This document shows, one piece after another, positions 57,142 to 64,000 of a DNA stretch of 64,000 nt. The notes beneath the pieces were generated by a model. It was not told the origin of the DNA, did no database searches, and saw only the letters and a list, made by a program, of their open reading frames with translations. The stretch covers positions 2,542,001 through 2,606,000 of the forward strand of contig NZ_CP009285.1 of assembly GCF_000758665.1 (NCBI RefSeq). The letters are read 5' to 3'. A program made the translations under genes and the position numbers. Each line of letters opens with the position of its first letter. Positions within the stretch are counted from its first letter, which is position 1. Source of the DNA: Paenibacillus borealis (GTDB lineage Bacteria > Bacillota > Bacilli > Paenibacillales > Paenibacillaceae).

Positions 57142-57741
57142 ATGCCAAAAATAGTAGATCATTCAGAGCGGAAATCGAATATTGCAGAAGCGACCTGGCG
57201 TGTCATTATCCATCAGGGGATCAAAGGGGCAACTGTGCGTAATATTGCTGCTGAGGCGGGTGTATCCCTGGGGGCGCTGCGCCATTATTTCTCTACCCAG
57301 CATGAGCTGCTGGTATTTGCCATGAATCTGGTGAAGGAACGGGTGACTGGACGGATCGTGAACATCATGCAGACGGACCTTCCTCCCAGAGAACAGGTTG
57401 CCAGGGTTCTGCTGGAGCTGCTTCCCGTAGACGACAGCAGCATGGCTGAGATGGAGGTGTGGTTCGCATTTATCTTCCACCTCAAGTCAGCCGGAGAACC
57501 TAACAGTGAGCTTAGTGACGCTATCTATCCGCTTGTCATCCAGCTGATTGATTATCTGGACGGGCACGGGCTGCTCCGGCAAGAGCTGGATAAGGATAAT
57601 GAGGCTGAGCGGCTGTATGCCGTGGTCGACGGACTAGCCCTGCACGCCATGCTGGAGCCTGAACGGCTGAACAAACAGCGGATCATCCGGGTACTGAACA
57701 TTCATCTGGATTCTATCTGCAACAGCGGAGAGGCACAGTGA
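57142..57741 (+). CDS. TetR-family transcriptional regulator, probably leaderless
   Basis: A TetR helix-turn-helix occupies residues ~8-55 (IAEATWRVIIHQG, then VRNIAAEAGVSLGALRHYFSTQHELL), followed by an all-helical ligand domain. It matches the BetI/TetR_C type of regulator. No ribosome site exists before either ATG (57136 or 57142), and the predicted transcription start from the TACAAT box falls at or next to 57142, so a leaderless mRNA is likely. The start at 57142 is given on that ground. It is divergent from a membrane protein gene and shares a large dyad with it. Confidence 0.85.
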   Translation: MPKIVDHSERKSNIAEATWRVIIHQGIKGATVRNIAAEAGVSLGALRHYFSTQHELLVFAMNLVKERVTGRIVNIMQTDLPPREQVARVLLELLPVDDSSMAEMEVWFAFIFHLKSAGEPNSELSDAIYPLVIQLIDYLDGHGLLRQELDKDNEAERLYAVVDGLALHAMLEPERLNKQRIIRVLNIHLDSICNSGEAQ

Positions 57742-57742
57742 T

Positions 57743-57851
57743 TTGCTATATTGCCAGAGTTATGTTATAAAAAGTAGTGTATATTTTTCGGGTTGTTACT
57801 GTTAAATCAGGCAAAACCGCTACCTTAACAAAGGTGTGGTTTTGCCTTTTC
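57743..57851 (+). promoter_or_regulatory. ptsHI promoter and RAT antiterminator/terminator switch
   Basis: The promoter is TTGCTA (57743-57748), 17 nt, TATAAA (57766-57771). The leader has a RAT (57789-57818; GGGTTGTTACTGTTAAAT, CAGGCAAAACC). It overlaps the 5' arm of a perfect terminator stem AGGCAAAACC (57809) / GGTTTTGCCT (57847) with inner ACCTT/AAGGT pairs and a T run. A LicT/GlcT-type protein should control read-through into ptsH. Confidence 0.88.
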
Positions 57852-57909
57852 TTGTTTAGTAAGCAGTAATAGCTGAAACCATAAACTATAAAGAGAGTTG
57901 GAGAGAAAC

Positions 57910-58185
57910 ATGCAAACAACATTCAGAATTATCGACGAAGACGGAATTCACGCGCGTCCGGCCACAGCGTTGGTCAATACAGCAACCAAGTTTAAGGACA
58001 CAGAGGTTTTTGCCGAAGCAAAGGGCAAGAAGGTTACTTTGAAATCTATTCTTGGTGTATTGTCACTCGGACTGGAAAGCGGCGATACCCTGACCCTGAT
58101 CACTGAAGGCGGCCAGGAAGCAGAAGCCCTTGGCGCACTTCAGGATGTAATGATCAAAGAGGGATTGGGCGAGCTCAATGATTAA
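57910..58185 (+). CDS. ptsH: HPr, phosphocarrier protein of the PTS
   Basis: The 91-residue HPr carries the catalytic His14 in GIHARPAT and the regulatory Ser46 in [11 protein letters not shown], which HPr kinase phosphorylates so that HPr-Ser-P can act with CcpA. The TTG at 57898 is rejected in favour of the ATG at 57910, which gives the usual HPr N-terminus. The gene is behind a RAT switch and overlaps ptsI by 8 nt. The ptsHI pair here is separate from any glucose permease gene, unlike the ptsGHI operon of B. subtilis. Confidence 0.97.
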   Translation: MQTTFRIIDEDGIHARPATALVNTATKFKDTEVFAEAKGKKVTLKSILGVLSLGLESGDTLTLITEGGQEAEALGALQDVMIKEGLGELND

Positions 58186-59887
58186 GATTTCAGGCATCGC
58201 AGCTTCCGCAGGTATTGCTGTTGCTAAAGCGTTTATCCTGAAGCATCCGGACTACACCATCACGAAGACCACCGTTAGCGATGTGGAGCTTGAAATTGTC
58301 AAGCTGGAGAGCGCCCTGGAGATTTCCAAGGGTGAACTGGCGCGGATTAAGGCACGTACGCTGGCAGAGCTGGGAGAGAAGAAAGCGGAGATTTTCGAAT
58401 CCCATCTGCTGATTCTGGAGGATCCTGAGCTGATCAGCCCGGTGATGGACAAAATCCGTGAGGAAGCTGTAAACGCGGACTATGCGCTGCAGGAGGTCGC
58501 TAATCAGTTCATCGAAATGTTCGAGAATATGAAAAGCACTTATCTTCAGGAACGTGCAGCAGACATGCGGGATGTAACCAAACGTGTGCTGAACCATCTG
58601 CTGGGAATTTCCTATGTCAGCCCGGCGGAAATCAGCGAAGAGGTTATTGTGATTGCAGAGGATCTGACGCCTTCAGATACAGCACAGCTTAACCGCAAAT
58701 ATGTAAAAGGCTTCACCACCAATATTGGCGGACGCACCTCACACTCGGCGATTATGGCCCGTTCACTGGAAATACCGGCAGTTGTCGGCACCAAGAATGT
58801 AATGTCTGAGGTGAAAGCCGGAGATCTTATCATTGTAGACGGACTAAGCGGGGACGTGCTGGTTAATCCCGGTGAAGCTGAAGTAGCCTTGTACATAGGC
58901 AAGCAGAAGGAGTACGATCTGCAGATCGCAGAATGGAAAAAGCTGCGCGAAGAGCCTACGGTATCCGCAGACGGCAAGCATGTTGAGCTGGCTGCCAATA
59001 TCGGTACGCCGAATGATGTTGCAGGCGTAATCGACAATGGCGGTGAAGGCGTAGGCCTGTATCGTACCGAGTTCCTCTACATGGGCCGCGACAAGCTGCC
59101 TTCCGAGGAAATTCAGTATAATGCCTACCGCACCGTGCTTGAGAATATGCAAGGCAAGCCGGTTGTTGTCCGTACACTGGATATCGGCGGAGACAAGGAG
59201 CTGCCTTACCTGGAGCTTCCGAAGGAAATGAATCCGTTCCTCGGGTTCCGCGCGATCCGGCTCTGCCTGGACCGTCAGGATATCTTCCGTACCCAGCTGC
59301 GTGCTTTGCTGAGAGCAAGTGTGCAAGGCGATCTGCGCATTATGTTCCCGATGATTGCCACCCTGGGTGAATTCCGTGCAGCCCGCGATCTGCTGCTGGA
59401 AGAAAAGGCTAAGCTGCGTGAAGAAGGCAAGGAGGTATCGGATCAGATTCAGCTGGGTATTATGGTTGAGATTCCTTCCACTGCGGTACTTGCAGACCAG
59501 TTCGCGAAGGAAGTTGATTTCTTCAGTATTGGTACGAACGATCTGATTCAATATACTATGGCTGCTGACCGGATGAATGAACGGGTCTCCTACCTGTATC
59601 AGCCTTACAATCCGGCCATCCTGCGTCTGATCAAGAATGTAATCGATGCAGCTCACGCTGAAGGCAAGTGGACGGGCATGTGCGGCGAAATGGCCGGAGA
59701 TGCCACAGCGATTCCGCTGCTGCTGGGACTGGGCCTCGATGAGTTCAGTATGAGTGCAACCTCCATCCTGCCGGCACGCAGCCAGATTGCCAAGCTGTCC
59801 TCGGCGGATATGAAGGAACTGGCAGCCAAGGCACTGCAGCTGGGTACTGCGGAAGAAGTCGCTGCATTGGTGCAGGCTATTAAGTAG
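58178..59887 (+). CDS. ptsI: PTS enzyme I (phosphoenolpyruvate-protein phosphotransferase)
   Basis: The 569-residue enzyme I moves phosphate from PEP to HPr. The N-terminal HPr-binding/phosphohistidine domain includes the active His in [18 protein letters not shown] (about residue 190). The C-terminal PEP-binding barrel shows [10 protein letters not shown] near 292, [10 protein letters not shown] near 360 and the catalytic Cys in [11 protein letters not shown] (about 501). The start overlaps the ptsH end by 8 nt. A terminator follows. Confidence 0.98.
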   Translation: MIKISGIAASAGIAVAKAFILKHPDYTITKTTVSDVELEIVKLESALEISKGELARIKARTLAELGEKKAEIFESHLLILEDPELISPVMDKIREEAVNADYALQEVANQFIEMFENMKSTYLQERAADMRDVTKRVLNHLLGISYVSPAEISEEVIVIAEDLTPSDTAQLNRKYVKGFTTNIGGRTSHSAIMARSLEIPAVVGTKNVMSEVKAGDLIIVDGLSGDVLVNPGEAEVALYIGKQKEYDLQIAEWKKLREEPTVSADGKHVELAANIGTPNDVAGVIDNGGEGVGLYRTEFLYMGRDKLPSEEIQYNAYRTVLENMQGKPVVVRTLDIGGDKELPYLELPKEMNPFLGFRAIRLCLDRQDIFRTQLRALLRASVQGDLRIMFPMIATLGEFRAARDLLLEEKAKLREEGKEVSDQIQLGIMVEIPSTAVLADQFAKEVDFFSIGTNDLIQYTMAADRMNERVSYLYQPYNPAILRLIKNVIDAAHAEGKWTGMCGEMAGDATAIPLLLGLGLDEFSMSATSILPARSQIAKLSSADMKELAAKALQLGTAEEVAALVQAIK

Positions 59888-59946
59888 ATTTTGAATAATC
59901 TGTTTGTTCGGACTCGGTCTACATCCGCTTTTTCCAATTAACATTT

Positions 59947-59980
59947 ACCGGCATTCTCTTAGTGGGTGCCGGTTTTTTTG
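59947..59980 (+). terminator. Intrinsic terminator of ptsHI
   Basis: A stem ACCGGCA / TGCCGGT is followed by TTTTTTT. Confidence 0.85.
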
Positions 59981-60089
59981 TGTTTTAGGAAATTATATAA
60001 TTTCCACAAATGTGGATAACGTTGAAGAAGCGCCTGAAGAAGCTGGGAAGGGTAGGGGAAAGGTGTGGCTGCGTGGGTGGTCGGAACTA

Positions 60090-60270
60090 GCTGGAATTTC
60101 TCCACTTGCTCATGAGCGGAGGAGCCCTTACCAGGCAACAGTTGGATAAACAGCACTTAATATGCCGGGAATGGTTCAAAGAAGAGGAAACGCATGAAAC
60201 TAAATGACGTTTATCCAACTAATTACCTCAGACGCTGCAAAAGATCCAAATTAAGATACGTTTATCCAAC
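60090..60270. repeat. Four-unit intergenic element, family C
   Basis: Units begin at 60090 (degenerate, GCTGGAATTTCT), 60141 (GTTGGATAAACA), 60207 and 60258 (both ACGTTTATCCAAC, the reverse complement). Same-orientation units are 51 nt apart on both sides. An ACTT follows units 1 and 2 at the same offset. The order forward-forward-reverse-reverse and the pitch match families A and B, but the unit sequence is unrelated. Confidence 0.7.
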
Positions 60271-60586
60271 TAATCCTACAGAGCCCGAGGGGATACGAGC
60301 TATGACCGCCATTGTATGCAGCTACGGATTTCAATGGGGGATTAGCCGGGAACGGAGACAATCAACGATTTACAGCGTTTTGTGCACATGATAAAATATT
60401 AAAAACACAAAATATATCAACCGCAATGAAATAAATCACATAGATTAGCTGTTCATTAACCGGGTGTTCTCTAAGCTACCGTTTGCTGAGGGCGCCTTTT
60501 TTCTTGTATAACTTCCAGGGTAATGACGGCTATCTGCCAGACAACGCAGCAGCCAGACTATCCGCAGTGAAGCACACTGGAGGAAT
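60271..60586. other. Noncoding stretch, nothing recognised
   Basis: Between the family C element and the response regulator gene there is AT-rich sequence with a weak hairpin and T run near 60475-60506. The short open frames lack ribosome sites and no operator was identified. Confidence 0.5.
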
Positions 60587-60589
60587 ATG

Positions 60590-61723
60590 ATGATAAGAGC
60601 GGTAATTATCGACGATGAGAAACCGGCACTGGATGTGTTGCATTATCTGCTGCAAAGAGATGGACGGGTAGAGGTGATCGGGGCGTTTCAAAGGCCTTTG
60701 GAGGCTCTGGAGCAAATACAGGTGCTGCAGCCGGATATCGTGTTCATGGATATGGAGATGCCGCTGATGAACGGGGTAGAGCTGGCGGGAATACTGCTGG
60801 AGACCGTCAGGGATCTGGAGGTTGTTTTTGTGACTGCACATAATGCGTATGCTGTGGAGGCCTTCCGGATTGAAGCTCTGGATTATTTGCTGAAACCGCC
60901 GACGCCTGTGCAGCTTGACCGGGCAGTTACACGCTATCAGAAGAAACGGCGGTTACCGGCAGAACAGGAGATGAGGATGCCGCTTAAGCCGGCAAGGATT
61001 GTCAGCTTCGGGGGCTTCTATGTGCTGAGTGCGGGCGGCCAGGAGGATAAGGTGAAGTGGAGAACTTATAAGTCCAAGGAACTGATGTCCTTCCTGTTTC
61101 TGAAAGGGGCAGCTTACGTACCCAAAGGCCAGATTATTCAGGCGTTATGGCCGGAGTGCAGTGATGTGCAGGCTCACTCCAATCTGCACACCACGCTATA
61201 TAAAATGAAGACTGCGCTCAAAAAAGCAGAGGTCCATGTGGACATTCATTTCAAAGGCGGGAGCTACCGGATGGAGATTGCCGGAGCTGCCGGGGACTTA
61301 TGGGAGTTTGAGGATTTCGCGAGGAGAAATGATCCGCTTACCCTGCTTACGGTGCCCAAATATGAGTATATTCTGGAGCTCTACCAGGGTGAGCTGTTTG
61401 CGGATGACGATTATTGGTGGAGCAACTCCAAGAGAGCAGAGATGCTCGGATTCTACGTCATGCTGTCGAAGAAGCTGTGCAGCTACTTCATCGCGGAAGG
61501 GCGTCTTAAGGAGGCTATGCACCGGGTTCATCTGCTGCTGGATAAGTCACCGCTGGATGAAGAGGCGCATGAGCTGCTGATGGGCATCTATTTCCGCCAA
61601 AAGGACCGGATCAGCCTGATCCGGCATTATCATGCGATGAAGGAACTGCTAAGCAACGAACTAGGGCTTGAGCCGAAAGAATCGGTAAGGCAGCTGTACA
61701 GTGAAATGCTCTCTAAACAGTAG
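60590..61723 (+). CDS. Response regulator with receiver, winged-helix and BTAD domains
   Basis: Residues 1-120 are a receiver domain with the phospho-acceptor Asp in QPDIVFMDMEMPL (about residue 54), the Thr in VVFVTAHNAYAVEAF and the Lys in LDYLLKPP. Residues ~135-225 form an OmpR-like winged helix (WRTYKSKELMSFLFL), and residues ~235-375 form a bacterial transcriptional activator (BTAD) domain of TPR-like helices ending in ELGLEPKESVRQLY. This is the layout of SARP-type response regulators seen in Paenibacillus. No histidine kinase gene is adjacent, so it is an orphan here. The second ATG (60590) is better spaced from GGAGG than the first (60587). Confidence 0.9.
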   Translation: MIRAVIIDDEKPALDVLHYLLQRDGRVEVIGAFQRPLEALEQIQVLQPDIVFMDMEMPLMNGVELAGILLETVRDLEVVFVTAHNAYAVEAFRIEALDYLLKPPTPVQLDRAVTRYQKKRRLPAEQEMRMPLKPARIVSFGGFYVLSAGGQEDKVKWRTYKSKELMSFLFLKGAAYVPKGQIIQALWPECSDVQAHSNLHTTLYKMKTALKKAEVHVDIHFKGGSYRMEIAGAAGDLWEFEDFARRNDPLTLLTVPKYEYILELYQGELFADDDYWWSNSKRAEMLGFYVMLSKKLCSYFIAEGRLKEAMHRVHLLLDKSPLDEEAHELLMGIYFRQKDRISLIRHYHAMKELLSNELGLEPKESVRQLYSEMLSKQ

Positions 61724-61736
61724 GTACGGGCTGGGC

Positions 61737-62081
61737 TCAGGTCCACTTAGCGGACCACAGCTTCATTTCATGAAGGATCTGATGCAGATCCGCACCTTTG
61801 GGGGTCAGCGTATATTCCACAGTAACCGGAACGGTCGGGAATACGCAGCGTTCCAGTACACCATGATCTTCGAGGTGTCTCAGGGTGCTGGTCAGCGCGC
61901 GCGGGCTGATGCCTTCGATATTGCGCTGCAGCTCACCGAAGCGTTTCGTGCCGCCCTGCAGCTCTCTCAGCACCAGGAAAGCCCATTTTCCGGCTAGTAC
62001 CTCCAGTGTTTTTTCTATATTGCATTCGATAGAGACGGGGTTCTTAGGGATATAATTACTGGCAGAATTGGCTGCTTTCAA
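61737..62081 (-). CDS. HxlR-family transcriptional regulator
   Basis: A 114-residue winged-helix protein of the HxlR/DUF24 family, with VLAGKWAFLVLRELQGGTKRF broken near its turn, then ISPRALTSTLRHLEDHGVL and the wing VTVEYTLTPKG. A single cysteine (IECNIEKTLEVL, about residue 20) precedes the first helix, the position used for thiol-based sensing of aldehydes, quinones or disulphide stress in HypR/YodB-type members. Translation starts at a TTG (62081) after AGGAGGAAA. It is divergent from an aldo/keto reductase and probably regulates it. Confidence 0.9.
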   Translation of the reverse strand: MKAANSASNYIPKNPVSIECNIEKTLEVLAGKWAFLVLRELQGGTKRFGELQRNIEGISPRALTSTLRHLEDHGVLERCVFPTVPVTVEYTLTPKGADLHQILHEMKLWSAKWT

Positions 62082-62105
62082 GGGATTTCCTCCTGTTCCA
62101 AGGCA

Positions 62106-62131
62106 CTATACCAGAGTATAGCAACTATACT
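62106..62131. promoter_or_regulatory. Overlapping HxlR operator-like dyads
   Basis: AGTATAG-CAA-CTATACT (62115-62131) is a perfect 7-bp dyad. CTATAC-CAGA-GTATAG (62106-62121) overlaps it, so three alternating half-sites occur. They lie between the divergent hxlR and aldo/keto reductase genes; TATAAT at 62140-62145 is a candidate -10 for the reductase. Binding by HxlR is inferred. Confidence 0.7.
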
Positions 62132-62249
62132 GGATGACATATAATAAACTATTTTTCACTTCTTTCTATTATATACAATCTGTTCTAGAATGAACATGTG
62201 TATGGAGCAACCGGTTAACAGGGCCGGATTCAGAGAGGAGCAAGGATTC

Positions 62250-63188
62250 ATGAAATACCGCAGATTAGGTGGAACCGGACTTAAAGTCAGTGAGATCAGC
62301 CTGGGAAGCTGGTTGACCTACGGAGGATATGTAGAACAGGACAATGCCGTTAGAGCCATTGAAACCGCTTACTCCCTGGGTGTTAATTTTTTTGATACGG
62401 CTAATGTGTATGAGAAAGGGGAAGCGGAAAAGGTGCTGGGCGCTACCCTGAGCAGCTATCCGCGCGAATCCTATGTGCTGGCGACCAAAGTATACGGTGT
62501 GATGGGTGACGGTCCCAATGACCGCGGCCTGTCCCGTAAGCATATTACCGAGCAATGTAATGCTAGCCTGAAACGGCTCGGTGCTGAATACGTGGATCTG
62601 CTGTATTGCCACCGGTATGATCCGGAAACACCAATTGAAGAAACATTGCGGGCACTGGATGATTTGGTCCGGCAGGGTAAGGTGCTCTATGTGGGTGTAA
62701 GTGAATGGACGGCGGCACAGATGGCCGAGGCCCTTGCGGTTGCCGACCGTTATCTGCTGGATCATATCGTGGTCAACCAGCCGATCTACAATATGTTCGA
62801 ACGTTATATTGAGAAAGAAATCATTCCGCTGGGCCTGCGCAAAGGGATCGGACAAGTCGTATTCTCACCGCTGGCCCAAGGGCTGCTGACCGGCAAATAC
62901 AGCTCGGTCTCCGATATTCCAGAGGACAGCAGGGCTGCTAAGCTCGACTGGATGCGTAAAGGAATTACGGAGGAGAGAATCGCCAAGGTTCAGGAGCTGG
63001 GCAGCATTGCCGCTGAACTGGATATTTCTGTAGGCAATCTGGCGCTGGCCTGGATTCTGCGTCAGCCTAACGTTGCCAGCGCCCTGGTCGGTGCCAGCCG
63101 GCCGGAGCAGGTGGAAGAGAATGTGAAGGCTTCGGGTATTGAGCTCACCGGGGATGTTTTAACACGTATTGAAGAAATTATCGGCTAA
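62250..63188 (+). CDS. Aldo/keto reductase
   Basis: A 312-residue TIM-barrel NADPH-dependent aldo/keto reductase. The catalytic tetrad is visible as Asp and Tyr in FFDTANVYEKGEAE, Lys in VLATKVYG and His in LLYCHRYDP. The C-terminal cofactor motif is VGASRPEQVEEN. It resembles the YccK/IolS and Kv-beta-like group. The start at 62250 gives the usual MKYRRLGGTGLKVSEI N-terminus with GAGGAG upstream; the longer frame from 62190 is rejected. It is divergent from an HxlR regulator, suggesting a role in aldehyde or quinone detoxification. Confidence 0.92.
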   Translation: MKYRRLGGTGLKVSEISLGSWLTYGGYVEQDNAVRAIETAYSLGVNFFDTANVYEKGEAEKVLGATLSSYPRESYVLATKVYGVMGDGPNDRGLSRKHITEQCNASLKRLGAEYVDLLYCHRYDPETPIEETLRALDDLVRQGKVLYVGVSEWTAAQMAEALAVADRYLLDHIVVNQPIYNMFERYIEKEIIPLGLRKGIGQVVFSPLAQGLLTGKYSSVSDIPEDSRAAKLDWMRKGITEERIAKVQELGSIAAELDISVGNLALAWILRQPNVASALVGASRPEQVEENVKASGIELTGDVLTRIEEIIG

Positions 63189-63217
63189 ATTACCGGCTAA
63201 GAGAGGAAGGATGCAGA

Positions 63218-64000
63218 GTGAAGGTTCTATTTATCGGAGGTACAGGGCTAATCAGCCAGGCGGTGTCCCGGCTGGCAGTGGAACGGGGAATAGAACTGTA
63301 TCTGTTCAACCGTGGCGAGCGCAGCAGCTTCGTGCCGCAAGGCGCGCAGGTGATTCAGGGAGATATCCGTGATAAGGAGAAGGCAGCCGGGGCGCTGAAG
63401 GATTACGAATTCGATGCTGTGGTTGACTGGATTGCCTTCACACCGGAGCATGTGCAGACGGATATTGATTTATTCACCGGTAAGACGAAGCAGTATATCT
63501 ATATCAGCTCTGCTTCCGCATATCAGAAGCCGCAGCGTAATTATCTGATTACCGAGGAAACCCCGCTGGTGAATCCGTATTGGCAGTATTCCCGGGACAA
63601 GATTGCCTCGGAAGAGCTGCTGCTGGAGGCGTATCAGAACAGCGGCTTCCCGGTTACGATTGTCCGTCCTTCCCATACGTATGGAGATACAGCTATTCCG
63701 GCGGCACTGACCAGCTGGAGTAATCCATGGTCGCTGGTGGAACGCATCCGCAAAGGCCAGCCGCTTGTCATTCATGGCGACGGTACCTCCTTATGGACAT
63801 TGACGCATAATTCCGATTTTGCCAAAGGGTTCGTCGGGCTGCTGGGTCATCCGGAGGCTATCGGAGAAGCTATTCATATCACTTCTGACGAAGTGCTGAA
63901 CTGGAATCAGATCTACGCTGCAATCGGTGAGGCCGCAGGCAGAGAGCCGAAGGTTGTGCATATTTCTACCGATTTCATCGCCGCCAATACACCGCCGGGG
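63218..64000 (+). CDS. NAD-dependent epimerase/dehydratase-like protein (3' end outside window)
   Basis: A GTG start (63218), 7 nt after AGGAAGG, opens a frame of 261 codons that runs off the right edge. The N-terminus MKVLFIGGTGLISQAV is the Rossmann dinucleotide motif of extended/atypical SDR proteins. SSASAYQK (about residue 98) holds a Ser/Tyr pair, and further on are IVRPSHTYGD and HNSDFAKGFVGLLG, as in the CSP41-like epimerase group. The active-site lysine of the classical YxxxK is not obvious after SSASAYQK, as is usual in atypical members. It follows the aldo/keto reductase by 29 nt and may be in the same operon. Confidence 0.85.
   Translation, partial: MKVLFIGGTGLISQAVSRLAVERGIELYLFNRGERSSFVPQGAQVIQGDIRDKEKAAGALKDYEFDAVVDWIAFTPEHVQTDIDLFTGKTKQYIYISSASAYQKPQRNYLITEETPLVNPYWQYSRDKIASEELLLEAYQNSGFPVTIVRPSHTYGDTAIPAALTSWSNPWSLVERIRKGQPLVIHGDGTSLWTLTHNSDFAKGFVGLLGHPEAIGEAIHITSDEVLNWNQIYAAIGEAAGREPKVVHISTDFIAANTPPG

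Noticed and set aside
58844..59944. 366-aa minus-strand ORF opposite ptsI
   Set aside because: Shadow of ptsI; long only because of codon bias on the coding strand.
63169..63372. 67-aa plus-strand ORF at the aldo/keto reductase end
   Set aside because: Out of frame with the epimerase-like gene starting at the GTG at 63218, which has a ribosome site and a clear Rossmann motif.

Overview
The window is chromosomal DNA of a spore-forming Firmicute, most likely Paenibacillus. The evidence is the spore genes cotJA-cotJB-cotJC and yhbH, a sufCDSUB operon in Bacillus order, strong Shine-Dalgarno sequences with frequent GTG and TTG starts, about 50% GC, and a LicT/bglP/ptsHI sugar-PTS complement. No rRNA, tRNA, CRISPR array, prophage or intact insertion sequence was seen. 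The genus call is an inference from gene content; no database search was possible.

Layout. 1-8100: end of a chemoreceptor, a BKACE enzyme, an S51 peptidase, an AraC regulator with a GH4 glycosidase, a PadR/DUF2812 pair and yhbH. 8200-16600: an 8.4-kb DUF11-repeat surface-protein locus split into two overlapping frames. 16800-24450: methyltransferase, lipoprotein, a large secreted repeat protein, small membrane proteins, yunC and dps. 24840-26590: MarR regulator divergent from a double-domain nitroreductase. 26670-32000: suf Fe-S cluster operon behind a Fur-like site. 32170-37110: reductase, then a heterodimeric ABC exporter behind a probable attenuator. 37500-40620: licT-bglP with two RNA antiterminator switches. 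40750-49060: two HD-GYP proteins (one degenerate), a MoaD-MoaE fusion, yunD, uppP, yfkAB and a CNNM/CBS protein. 49200-51570: GH172 enzyme and LacI regulator with mirrored operators. 51750-54350: cotJ operon, a Ser/Thr kinase and a small RHSSS protein. 54500-57740: MerR/SDR, DUF1349, and a TetR/membrane-protein pair. 57740-59890: ptsHI behind a third antiterminator switch. 60590-64000: orphan response regulator, HxlR/aldo-keto reductase pair and a truncated epimerase.

The most unusual signal is a set of six intergenic elements of about 170-180 bp. Each has four short units in the order forward-forward-reverse-reverse with a fixed pitch of 50-52 nt. There are three unrelated sequence families (A, B, C). 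Two family A copies 27 kb apart have identical unit offsets (0/50/108/158), and two family B copies 50 kb apart also share theirs (0/51/103/155), although the spacers have diverged. None lies between divergent genes.

Other notable points: a probable ATT start codon and a mid-domain frame break in the DUF11 gene; a 27-codon leader ORF overlapping a terminator ahead of the ABC exporter; a 15-bp tandem repeat in the padR leader; a predicted leaderless tetR; and several regulator/target pairs with clearly readable operators (MarR, LacI, MerR, TetR, HxlR, PadR).
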